Shown piece after piece: positions 7,412 through 14,849 of a DNA stretch of 35,919 bases (the stretch's first letter is position 1; every line of letters begins with the position of its first letter). A program made the translations under genes and the position numbers. Location: the NCBI GenBank assembly GCA_002685255.1, contig NYWU01000017.1:1-35919 (forward strand), in the 5' to 3' direction. Under the pieces are notes generated by a model. It made no database searches. It saw only the letters and a list, made by a program, of their open reading frames with translations, and had not been told where the DNA came from. Source of the DNA: Idiomarinaceae bacterium (GTDB taxonomy: Bacteria; Pseudomonadota; Gammaproteobacteria; Enterobacterales; Alteromonadaceae).

Positions 7412-9080
7412 TTGAAAATACCTGCTCACCTGCGACAAAGGTTTGCTCAACCTCCACTTGCCAAATGTCTTTTGCATCAATCGCGAAAGGGTCGCGGTCG
7501 AGCACGATAAAGTCAGCCCACTTGCCGGGTTCAATTGAGCCTAACGTGCTTTCTTGCCAACCCGCATACGCCGCGTCAATCGTAAACGCTCGCAATGCTT
7601 GCTCGAGCGACATTGACTCTTCTGCATACCAGCCGCCAGCAGGCATGTTTTGGCGATCTTGACGCGTTATAGCGGCATGTAAACCGTAAAATGGGTTTGC
7701 AAGCTCAACAGGGAAGTCGGAGCCAGCAGCAATAATCGTACCTTGCTCGAGTAAGGTATGCCAGGCATACGCTCCCTTCATACGTGCTTTACCTAAGCGA
7801 TCTTCAGCCATGTTTTTGTCGCTTGTTGCGTGCGTGGGTTGCATGGAGGCGATGATATTCAAATCCTTAAAGCGCTGTAGGTCGTCTACATTGACGATTT
7901 GTGCGTGCTCAATGCGATTACGTAAATTGCGCCCGCCAAGCGTCTGATAAAACTCAGCGAAAGCGTCGAGTGCAATGCGGTTGGCGCGGTCACCAATGGC
8001 ATGTGTGTTTATTTGAAAGCCAAACGGAATAATCAGTTGATACAGCTTGCGAATATTGTCTACCGAGGTAACGAGTAGCCCGTGATTATCATGGTCATCA
8101 CTGTATGGCTTAAGTAATGCCGCACCGCGGCTACCCAATGCACCGTCAGCATATATTTTTACGCTACGAATAAAAAGTTTATCGTCATCGGTGCGGTAGG
8201 GGCCTTCAGCTAATAATTGAGGCAGCTGTGGTTCGGTTGCTGCAATCATTGGATAAACGCGCATGGGCATCTCACCCTGATGTTGCATACCTTTGTAAAT
8301 TGATAGGTCAACCGCCGGTACGCCGGCATCATGCACGGAGGTTATGCCGAGCGATAGCAAATGGTTGAATGCCAGTTGGAAGGCTTGCTTTTTCTCACTG
8401 GCTGTTGGTTCTGGGATAAGCGGCTCAACTAAGTTGACGGCATTATCGATGAGTACGCCCGTTGGGTTACCTTGCGCGTCTTTGATGATTTGACCGCCAT
8501 CCGGGGAGACTGTCTCACTGGTAATACCGGCGACTTCGAGTGCTTTTGAGTTGAGCCATGCCGCATGACCATCAACACGGGTCAAATAAACGGGGCGATC
8601 AGCGACGAACTCATCAAGCTGCTTGGCGGTTGGAAAACGTTTACTGGGCCAGTTTTCTTGGTTCCAGCCACGTCCTTTTATCCATTTAAGATCGCGGTGC
8701 TGCTGCGCATAGGCGTTGACCGCATTAACAGCGTCGGATGCTGATTCACTTGTACGCAAATCAACTTGCAATAAACTTAGACCCAAGCCCAACACATGAC
8801 CGTGGGCATCAATCAAGCCAGGAAATACCGTTTTACCTTGTAAGTCGACACGCGTGAAATCGGGAAATTGTTGTGCAAGCTCGGCATCGCCCATCGCGAT
8901 AAACTTGCCATTACGCACCGCAAAAGCACTGAACTGTGCAAGTTGTGCATCTTGTCCAGCAGGGCTTGTTAGCGTATATCCATTAACATTTGTATAAACT
9001 GTCTGTGCCTTAATTGAGGTAGTAAAGAACGCGCTGAGCGCAATCAGCGAGGTCATGATTGAACGACTAAATGATCTCAT
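7404..9080 (-). CDS. Exported YtcJ-like amidohydrolase (amidohydrolase family 3)
   Basis: This 558-residue metal-dependent hydrolase starts with a signal peptide: basic MRSFSRS, a hydrophobic core, and probable cleavage after residue 25 (SIKA-Q). It is therefore likely periplasmic. The metal-binding motif is GLIDAHGH (about residues 88-95). Further ligands probably lie in VKIYADGALGSRG (KIYADG motif), INTHAIGD, RIEHAQ and SDFPVE. The C-terminal stretch LGSIEPGKWADFIVLDRDPF is the standard small-barrel segment of amidohydrolases. Family members hydrolyse amide-type bonds in varied, mostly unknown substrates, so I do not name one. The ATG start has AGGG 8 bases upstream. Its stop lies inside the start region of the following HD-domain regulator, so translation of the two is probably coupled. 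Confidence 0.88.
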   Translation of the reverse strand: MRSFSRSIMTSLIALSAFFTTSIKAQTVYTNVNGYTLTSPAGQDAQLAQFSAFAVRNGKFIAMGDAELAQQFPDFTRVDLQGKTVFPGLIDAHGHVLGLGLSLLQVDLRTSESASDAVNAVNAYAQQHRDLKWIKGRGWNQENWPSKRFPTAKQLDEFVADRPVYLTRVDGHAAWLNSKALEVAGITSETVSPDGGQIIKDAQGNPTGVLIDNAVNLVEPLIPEPTASEKKQAFQLAFNHLLSLGITSVHDAGVPAVDLSIYKGMQHQGEMPMRVYPMIAATEPQLPQLLAEGPYRTDDDKLFIRSVKIYADGALGSRGAALLKPYSDDHDNHGLLVTSVDNIRKLYQLIIPFGFQINTHAIGDRANRIALDAFAEFYQTLGGRNLRNRIEHAQIVNVDDLQRFKDLNIIASMQPTHATSDKNMAEDRLGKARMKGAYAWHTLLEQGTIIAAGSDFPVELANPFYGLHAAITRQDRQNMPAGGWYAEESMSLEQALRAFTIDAAYAGWQESTLGSIEPGKWADFIVLDRDPFAIDAKDIWQVEVEQTFVAGEQVFSNE

Positions 9081-9159
9081 GTGAATTCCCTATAAATGAG
9101 TAATAAACTTACTATACAAGGTTTTTACACGAATGCATAAAGGACAAACATCACACGTC

Positions 9160-9176
9160 TGTTAACAAAATTAACA
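9160..9176. promoter_or_regulatory. Perfect inverted repeat in divergent intergenic region (possible operator)
   Basis: TGTTAA and TTAACA flank the 5-base spacer CAAAA, giving a symmetric 17-base site. It lies in the 200-base gap between the minus-strand amidohydrolase gene and the plus-strand LuxR-type regulator, 80 and 105 bases from their starts. It could bind a dimeric regulator of either side. The sequence is AT-rich, so chance occurrence cannot be excluded. The rest of the gap is AT-rich non-coding DNA. Confidence 0.3.
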
Positions 9177-9212
9177 TTCGGTCTTGAAAACTATATTAAG
9201 TTGCTTGAACAC

Positions 9213-9240
9213 TTGCTCTCAGTTGTAATTCGGGTATGCT
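9213..9240 (+). promoter_or_regulatory. Putative sigma-70 promoter for the LuxR-type regulator / DUF1285 / flrA transcript
   Basis: TTGCTC (9213-9218) and TATGCT (9235-9240) are separated by 16 bases and end 40 bases before the regulator's ATG. Both hexamers match consensus at four of six positions. It is the best candidate in this gap. No sigma-54 element is present here, consistent with a top-level flagellar regulator being made by the housekeeping polymerase. Confidence 0.4.
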
Positions 9241-9280
9241 AAAAGTTAAATAGGTAAGGATATTAAACGAGAGAAACCAG

Positions 9281-9904
9281 ATGAAGATTTTAATTATTGA
9301 TCCATCGTTCTTCATGCGTTCAGGACTCATACAATTACTGACCAATTACGCGACGCAGCCATCAATTTATGAGGCTGACTCGTTTGCGGTCGCCGAAAAC
9401 TATCTTAAGGCAGATGAGTTCAATATCATCTTCGTAGAGATGGAATTGCCTGATGAAGAAATCCGTCCAGCCTTACAGCGCCTGAAACGTTTAGCGCCCT
9501 CTGCACATTTAGTCCTATTTACTAAAGCAAAGGCAATTGGTGATGTGCGCCAAGTAATGGCTGCTGGCGTACGTAGTTATTTGCCCAAAGATGCTTCAGC
9601 AGAGCAAGCAAAAATGGCGATTCGAGGCTTGCTCAATGGCGATCGTTACTTACCTGACGACCCCAATCTTAACGAACCTCGTAATAAAAATAGCGGCGCT
9701 GAGAGCTTTTTATCACCGCGTCAGCTTGAAATTATGCAGTTATTAGCGCAAGGTTTATCGAATAAGGAAATTGCAAATATTTTGGGGATTACCGAGGGAA
9801 CTATACGTGTTCACCTCTCGGCTATTTTCAAAGCAATTAAAGTATCTAACCGCACGGAAGCGACATTGTGGTACTTACTCCGTCAGAAAAAACTGGTTGA
9901 TTAA
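9281..9904 (+). CDS. LuxR/NarL-type transcription factor with a pseudo-receiver domain
   Basis: This 207-residue protein has an N-terminal receiver-like domain (about 1-115) and a C-terminal LuxR helix-turn-helix (about 142-200: LSPRQLEIMQLLAQGLSNKEI, then GTIRVHLSAIFKAI). The receiver lacks key acidic residues: the Asp pair after the first strand is Asp7-Pro8, and the phospho-acceptor position reads Glu53 (FVEMELP). The conserved Thr (LVLFTKA) and Lys (YLPKDAS) remain. It therefore probably cannot be phosphorylated in the usual way and may be locked in one state or respond to another input. The start is ATG with AGAGA upstream. It is followed after 6 bases by the DUF1285 gene and then flrA, so it may belong to the flagellar regulon. 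No histidine kinase is adjacent. Confidence 0.85.
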   Translation: MKILIIDPSFFMRSGLIQLLTNYATQPSIYEADSFAVAENYLKADEFNIIFVEMELPDEEIRPALQRLKRLAPSAHLVLFTKAKAIGDVRQVMAAGVRSYLPKDASAEQAKMAIRGLLNGDRYLPDDPNLNEPRNKNSGAESFLSPRQLEIMQLLAQGLSNKEIANILGITEGTIRVHLSAIFKAIKVSNRTEATLWYLLRQKKLVD

Positions 9905-9910
9905 TCGCCT

Positions 9911-10441
9911 ATGTCGCTGAACGATTTAGCTAAACAGCTTGAGTCGTATCATCACGCTCCTACCGAAAAGTGGGATCCGCCCTACTGTGGTGAGATCCCA
10001 ATGCATATTAATGAACAAGGCGAGTGGCTGTACCAAGGATCGCCAATAACCCGCAAAGCGTTAGTTAAACTTTTTGCTTCTGTGCTGACCTTCGAGTCAG
10101 GCGAGTATTTTCTTATTACGCCTGCGGAGAAAATGAAAATTACCGTTGCAGACGCGCCTTTTCTCATTATTGATTGGAAATTCTACGATTATGAGGGTGA
10201 GACAGTAATTCAAGTTGTCACCAACATTGATGAACGATATATTTTGAATGAACAACTGTTAAGTTATGTTAAGGATGACGTACCTTATTTTGAACTTCCA
10301 ACAGGCTTAACGGCTAAAGTTCATCGAAATGTATTTTATCAGTGGGTAGAGATTGCGCAGCAGCGCACACTACCTGAGGCAACTGAATTATTTCTTCATA
10401 GCGCCGGGCATGACTTTGTTATTGGTCGGTTGGCAAACTAA
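9911..10441 (+). CDS. DUF1285 domain protein
   Basis: This 176-residue soluble protein of unknown function covers the whole DUF1285 family. Recognisable features are WDPPYCGEIPMHINEQGEW near the N terminus, GSPITRKALVKLF, YFLITPAEKMKI followed by VADAPFLIIDW, and a C-terminal segment with FHRNV-like VHRNVFYQW and HSAGHDFVIG. There is no signal peptide or membrane segment, so it is cytoplasmic. It starts 6 bases after the preceding regulator and ends 11 bases before flrA, so the three are very likely co-transcribed. The ribosome-binding site is weak, which suggests translational coupling to the gene before it. Its position next to the flagellar master activator hints at a regulatory or signalling role, but the sequence does not show one. 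Confidence 0.85.
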   Translation: MSLNDLAKQLESYHHAPTEKWDPPYCGEIPMHINEQGEWLYQGSPITRKALVKLFASVLTFESGEYFLITPAEKMKITVADAPFLIIDWKFYDYEGETVIQVVTNIDERYILNEQLLSYVKDDVPYFELPTGLTAKVHRNVFYQWVEIAQQRTLPEATELFLHSAGHDFVIGRLAN

Positions 10442-10452
10442 AGGGTTAACGC

Positions 10453-11916
10453 GTGGTAAACTCCTCTACGACAGAAGCTCGGGTGATCTATGTGCTCGAG
10501 TCGGATTCGGAGCGTAAGAAGCAATTGCAGACTGTGCTCGACTTTATGGGCGAGCTCGTGGAGTGTCATACGCAATGGTTAGATGACGACCAGTTAGACA
10601 ACGCTCTCTGTATCATTGCCGGAGACTGCATTGACGACCTCGAAGCAGTAGCCGTTGAGTACCCTAATGTGCCTTTCATCTGTGCAAGTAAGCAGCATTT
10701 AAATGCCACTCGGCGAGTTAATGTGATTGGTGAGATTACTGAGTCACTGAGCTATGAAAACCTTTCTCATATTATTCGATACTGTCAGGCGTATCACCGC
10801 CATCTTCCGAGTCAACGTAAACATCAAGAGCAAACGGCGGACTTACTAGAAAAGCGTTTGGTCGGTCAAAGCCATGATATTCGCGAGATCCGCAAATTGA
10901 TTCGCCAAGTTGCTGGGAGTGAAGCCAATGTGTTGGTTTTAGGTGAATCTGGGACAGGTAAAGAGGTGGTTGCTAGGGGCATTCATGAACTCTCGCCCCG
11001 TTCCAAAGGACCCTTTGTTCCCGTTAACTGTGGCGCTATTCCTCCCGATCTTCTTGAAAGCGAACTGTTTGGCCATGAAAAGGGTGCATTTACCGGAGCT
11101 ATTGGTGTCCGCAAAGGACGCTTTGAATTAGCTCAAGGCGGTACTTTATTTCTCGATGAAATTGGCGATATGCCTTTACCAATGCAGGTCAAACTGCTGC
11201 GCGTGTTGCAGGAACGAATATTTGAGCGAATCGGTGGAAGTAAGAGCATTACTGCAGACGTGCGGGTCGTGGCGGCTACTCACCGTGAGCTTGAGGGGAT
11301 GATTGCTGACGGGCGCTTCCGCGAGGATCTGTATTATCGACTGAATGTGTTTCCTATTGAAGTTCCCGCGTTGCGCGAGCGCTCTGAGGATGTGCCTTTA
11401 CTTCTGCGTGAAATCGCGCAGCGATTCAAAGCGGAGCGTGGTATTGGCGTTCGCTTAACCGATAGAGCGCTACAGTCATTAGAGGCGCATGCTTGGCCAG
11501 GTAATGTGAGGGAGTTATCGAACCTTATCGAACGGCTTTCTATTACCCACCCCAACCAGTTGGTTGATGTAGGTGATCTTCCCCATAAATACCGTCACGT
11601 GGATAGTGAAGAGATAACGCCTGAATACCCTGATGAGCTCGAGGAGCGGGATGCATTAAACGCTATTTTCTCTGACGACGACGAGGCCGAAGAAGAGTTA
11701 TCGGAAAGTAATGCTACCGTGCTTGAGGCGAGTCCTGCGGATATTCCTGAAACAGGCGTCAACCTAAAAGATATGCTCGCTGAAATCGAAGTTGAAATGA
11801 TCAAACAAGCGCTAGAACGTGCCGATGGTGTAGTCGCCAAAGCGGCCGATTTACTCAGTATGCGGCGCACGACACTGGTCGAGAAAATGAAAAAGTATGA
11901 CATCACCAAGGTATGA
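10453..11916 (+). CDS. flrA: Sigma-54-dependent flagellar master activator FlrA (FleQ family)
   Basis: FlrA sits at the top of the polar flagellar cascade and activates sigma-54 promoters such as that of flrBC. Residues 10-120 form a degenerate receiver-like FleQ domain. Residues about 135-370 form the AAA+ domain, with Walker A GESGTGK (164-170), the sigma-54 contact loop GAFTGA (211-216) and Walker [11 protein letters not shown] very acidic linker (about 390-435) precedes a Fis-type helix-turn-helix at the C terminus ([16 protein letters not shown]). FleQ homologues bind c-di-GMP at the AAA+ domain, so that input is plausible here. The length of 487 is normal. The start is GTG 11 bases after the DUF1285 stop, with a poor ribosome-binding site. 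A sigma-54 promoter for flrB follows the gene. Confidence 0.94.
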   Translation: MVNSSTTEARVIYVLESDSERKKQLQTVLDFMGELVECHTQWLDDDQLDNALCIIAGDCIDDLEAVAVEYPNVPFICASKQHLNATRRVNVIGEITESLSYENLSHIIRYCQAYHRHLPSQRKHQEQTADLLEKRLVGQSHDIREIRKLIRQVAGSEANVLVLGESGTGKEVVARGIHELSPRSKGPFVPVNCGAIPPDLLESELFGHEKGAFTGAIGVRKGRFELAQGGTLFLDEIGDMPLPMQVKLLRVLQERIFERIGGSKSITADVRVVAATHRELEGMIADGRFREDLYYRLNVFPIEVPALRERSEDVPLLLREIAQRFKAERGIGVRLTDRALQSLEAHAWPGNVRELSNLIERLSITHPNQLVDVGDLPHKYRHVDSEEITPEYPDELEERDALNAIFSDDDEAEEELSESNATVLEASPADIPETGVNLKDMLAEIEVEMIKQALERADGVVAKAADLLSMRRTTLVEKMKKYDITKV

Positions 11917-11964
11917 TGTTGGTTTTTTGACGCCGTTAACTGTTTGAAATGAAAGGAAAATTAT

Positions 11965-11980
11965 AGGCACGCCTTTTGCA
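11965..11980 (+). promoter_or_regulatory. Sigma-54 promoter of flrBC
   Basis: AGGCACGCCTTTTGCA matches the -24/-12 consensus TGGCAC-N5-TTGCA. The invariant GG (11966-11967) and GC (11978-11979) are 12 bases apart. It lies about 38 bases before the flrB ATG. In the known polar flagellar hierarchy FlrA with sigma-54 drives flrBC, and this element fits that role. Confidence 0.85.
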
Positions 11981-12017
11981 TTATTAGCGTAAGATATTTT
12001 TTAGGATGCGCTAATCT

Positions 12018-13016
12018 ATGCAATCTAATCATGCACTTATTGATGCAATGCCAAATGCAGTCATTCTGGTGAATGGCGACGGTGTTGTTGAATACTGCAA
12101 CCCTAATAGTGTGCAATTGATGGGTGCCAATCTTTGCGGCGAGCTATGGCGCGATTGTGTGGCTCGCACCTTCACGCCACGGGCCGACGATTGGCACGAA
12201 GTATCGCTTCACAACGGTCGCCGAGTGCGAGTCGATATATCGAGCCTGCCCAACCAGCCGGGTCAATTAGTTGTACTGACTGATCTGACCGAAACACGTG
12301 ATTTGCAAGCGCAACTTGCTCATTTACAACGACTGTCATCAATGGGGAGAATGGTCGCCTCACTGGCACATCAAATTCGTACACCTCTGTCGACGGCATT
12401 ATTGTACGCCGAGCACTTGTCCACCAGTCATTTAGACGCAGCGCAGCGCGTGAACTTTAGTTCTAAACTAAAGACGCGGCTGCATGATCTTGAGCATCAC
12501 GTGAACGATATGCTGTTGTTCGCTAAAAGTGGGCAAAAGAGCACCCTCGCCGATATCGACTCAAATCAGCTCATGACGCATATTGAGCAAACCGTCGAAG
12601 CCTATGCCAAACAACGCGGCGTTGTCATTCAATGGCAATGCGAAGCTTCACCGCAAACACTCAAAATCAATAAGACAGCTGTCGCTGGAGCCATTCAAAA
12701 TCTTATTACTAACGCCATTGACGCCAGTCGAGAAGGCCAGCCCGTCACGGTTGAAACAAAAACTGACGCGGGATTGTGGTGCTGTTGCGTGCGCGACAGT
12801 GGCGAGGGAATTGATGATGCGATGAAAGCAAGGCTATTTACACCCTTTGCGACCAATAAACCTCACGGCACTGGATTAGGGCTTGCAGTCGTCGATACGG
12901 TTGCAAAAGCACACGGTGGAAAAATCAAGTGGCACTCTGAAAAAGGTCAAGGTAGCGAATTCATGATTATGTTTCCAACCATTCAGCAATCTAACTTGGA
13001 GGTGCGTTATGGATAG
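12018..13016 (+). CDS. flrB: Flagellar sensor histidine kinase FlrB
   Basis: This 332-residue kinase phosphorylates FlrC. Residues about 5-95 form a PAS-like domain. The dimerisation and phospho-acceptor helix has His118 in SLAHQIRTPLS. The ATP-binding domain has the N-box NLITNAIDA, the DSGEGID box and the GTGLGLAVV box. There are no membrane segments, so it is a cytoplasmic kinase, as for FlrB/FleS relatives. The ATG start lies downstream of the sigma-54 element. Its last 8 bases overlap the start of flrC, so the two proteins are probably made in coupled fashion. Confidence 0.94.
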   Translation: MQSNHALIDAMPNAVILVNGDGVVEYCNPNSVQLMGANLCGELWRDCVARTFTPRADDWHEVSLHNGRRVRVDISSLPNQPGQLVVLTDLTETRDLQAQLAHLQRLSSMGRMVASLAHQIRTPLSTALLYAEHLSTSHLDAAQRVNFSSKLKTRLHDLEHHVNDMLLFAKSGQKSTLADIDSNQLMTHIEQTVEAYAKQRGVVIQWQCEASPQTLKINKTAVAGAIQNLITNAIDASREGQPVTVETKTDAGLWCCCVRDSGEGIDDAMKARLFTPFATNKPHGTGLGLAVVDTVAKAHGGKIKWHSEKGQGSEFMIMFPTIQQSNLEVRYG

Positions 13017-14403
13017 TCCAACCATTTTAGTGGTTGAGGATGACGCGGCTTTGAGAGAGGCCATCACCGATACCCTCGAACTCGCGAATTATCAGTGCCT
13101 GCATGCAGATAATGGTGAATCGGCATTATTAAAGCTTAAAAAGAATAGTGTCGATCTGGTCGTAAGTGACGTTCAGATGCCGGGCATGAATGGGCTTCAA
13201 CTGCTCAGAAATATTAAGCACCTACAGATTGATGTACCTGTGGTGATGATGACCGCGTATGCGAAAGTAGATGATGCGGTTGTGGCGATGCGCGAGGGTG
13301 CTATCGACTATTTGAGTAAGCCATTTTCGATAGACGAACTGACGCAACTAGTTCAACGTTATGCACCTATCGAAGAAGCTGCTAGTCATGGTGTGGTCGC
13401 ACGAGATAAATCAAGTTTAGCCTTACTTGAGTTGGCTAAAAAAGTCGCACGTACCAATGCGACGGTACTTATTACGGGACCGAGTGGTACGGGTAAAGAG
13501 GTGCTTGCGCGTTACATTCATCAGCAGTCGGGTCGCGATCAACGTCCCTTTATAGCGGTGAACTGTGCCGCTATTCCAGAAACTATGCTTGAGTCGTTGC
13601 TATTTGGCTATGAAAAAGGTGCTTTTACTGGCGCAACTCAGTCGTCACCCGGTAAGTTCGAGCTTGCGCAAGGCGGTACGCTGTTGCTTGATGAAGTGAC
13701 AGAAATGGATATCGCATTGCAAGCTAAGCTATTGCGAGTTATTCAGGAGCGCCAAGTGGAGCGGCTTGGGGCGCGCAAAGCGGTTCGATTGGATGTGAGA
13801 ATTATTGCCACGTCCAATCGAGATATTCAAGCAGCCGTAGCGGAAGGGACATTTCGTGAGGACTTAATGTATCGGTTGAATGTCTTTCCACTGAAGTGGC
13901 TGCCCCTGGCTGAGCGGCCCGACGATATTGAGCCTATCGCAGAGTCATTGATTGCGCGACACAGACAGCGGTTGGGCATTAGAGAGCCGGTGAGTTTATC
14001 GGACGCGGCGCGCCAACAGTTACGTATTCATAGTTGGCCAGGAAATATCCGTGAACTAGAAAATGTTATTCAGCGTGCACTGGTACTTCATCAAAATGGG
14101 ATGATTAACCCCGCTGATTTAATGTTGGATGTGGTGCCAGGCGCTCAGGTGCTTCCGGAACAAGTATCTCAAAATGCTGAGATCATTGCTTCTCAGCCCA
14201 AAGAGCATGTAGTGGTACCCGATAGCATGGAACAGAGCGAGGACTTGGGCGAGTCACTGTTTATGCAGGAGTACCGTATTATTAAGCAGTCACTTGAGCG
14301 CCATGATGGAAAACGTAAACCAGTGGCGGAAGAACTGGGTATTTCGCCTCGTACGCTACGTTATAAACTTGCAAAAATACGAGATAACGGACTGAGTCTA
14401 TAA
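13009..14403 (+). CDS. flrC: Sigma-54-dependent flagellar response regulator FlrC
   Basis: FlrC is activated by FlrB and turns on class III basal-body and hook genes through sigma-54. The 464 residues hold a complete receiver (Asp11, Asp12, phospho-acceptor Asp54, Lys104). The AAA+ domain has Walker A GPSGTGK, the GAFTGA sigma-54 loop and Walker B TLLLDEVTEM. A C-terminal Fis-type helix-turn-helix (AEELGISPRTLRYKL) completes the protein. It overlaps flrB by 8 bases, with AGGTG upstream of its ATG. A sigma-54 promoter for fliE starts 23 bases after its stop and is probably a direct FlrC target. Confidence 0.95.
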   Translation: MDSPTILVVEDDAALREAITDTLELANYQCLHADNGESALLKLKKNSVDLVVSDVQMPGMNGLQLLRNIKHLQIDVPVVMMTAYAKVDDAVVAMREGAIDYLSKPFSIDELTQLVQRYAPIEEAASHGVVARDKSSLALLELAKKVARTNATVLITGPSGTGKEVLARYIHQQSGRDQRPFIAVNCAAIPETMLESLLFGYEKGAFTGATQSSPGKFELAQGGTLLLDEVTEMDIALQAKLLRVIQERQVERLGARKAVRLDVRIIATSNRDIQAAVAEGTFREDLMYRLNVFPLKWLPLAERPDDIEPIAESLIARHRQRLGIREPVSLSDAARQQLRIHSWPGNIRELENVIQRALVLHQNGMINPADLMLDVVPGAQVLPEQVSQNAEIIASQPKEHVVVPDSMEQSEDLGESLFMQEYRIIKQSLERHDGKRKPVAEELGISPRTLRYKLAKIRDNGLSL

Positions 14404-14425
14404 TCAATTCTGCGCCAATCTAAAG

Positions 14426-14442
14426 TTGGCACTCTACTTGCA
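14426..14442 (+). promoter_or_regulatory. Sigma-54 promoter of the fliE operon
   Basis: GTTGGCACTCTACTTGC, followed by A, matches the consensus TGGCAC-N5-TTGCA at every position. The GG (14428-14429) and GC (14440-14441) are exactly 12 bases apart. It lies about 50 bases before the fliE ATG and heads the fliEFGHIJ run. By analogy with Vibrio this should be FlrC-dependent. Confidence 0.9.
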
Positions 14443-14490
14443 TCATCCTAAGTAACACGTTACGCCGTAAGTTTTTTGACGGAGAAAAAG

Positions 14491-14826
14491 ATGAAAGTAG
14501 ATGCCAACGCGGCCTATCAACAATGGCGCGAACTCACAACGCAATCTGCCAACCTAGACCAAGCGCAAAACAACAATGCGTTAAAGGTCGAGAATTCGGC
14601 AAACGCTGACTTTTCTAATCTACTTAAAATGGCTGTAGACAATGTTAATGAGCTACAGCAAACCTCAGGTGATTTAAAAACCCGAATGGAGCTTGGTGAC
14701 CCTAGCGTCACGCTTGAGCAGACCATGATCGCGAGTCAAAAAGCCAGTATTGCTTTCGAGGCGACGGTGCAGGTACGCAACAAAATGGTAGAAGCGTACA
14801 AAGAAATCATGTCAATGCCGGTATAA
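14491..14826 (+). CDS. fliE: Flagellar hook-basal body protein FliE
   Basis: FliE is the small adaptor that joins the MS-ring to the rod. The 111 residues show the family's C-terminal signature: FSNLLKMAVDNVNELQQ, then SVTLEQTMIASQKASIAFEA and VQVRNKMVEAYKEIMSMPV. The ATG start has GGAG 7 bases upstream; an in-frame TTG five codons earlier overlaps that ribosome-binding site and is rejected. It is the first gene after the sigma-54 promoter, and fliF follows after 23 bases. Confidence 0.95.
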   Translation: MKVDANAAYQQWRELTTQSANLDQAQNNNALKVENSANADFSNLLKMAVDNVNELQQTSGDLKTRMELGDPSVTLEQTMIASQKASIAFEATVQVRNKMVEAYKEIMSMPV

Positions 14827-14849
14827 CCGTATTAGTTGGAGAATGAGCT

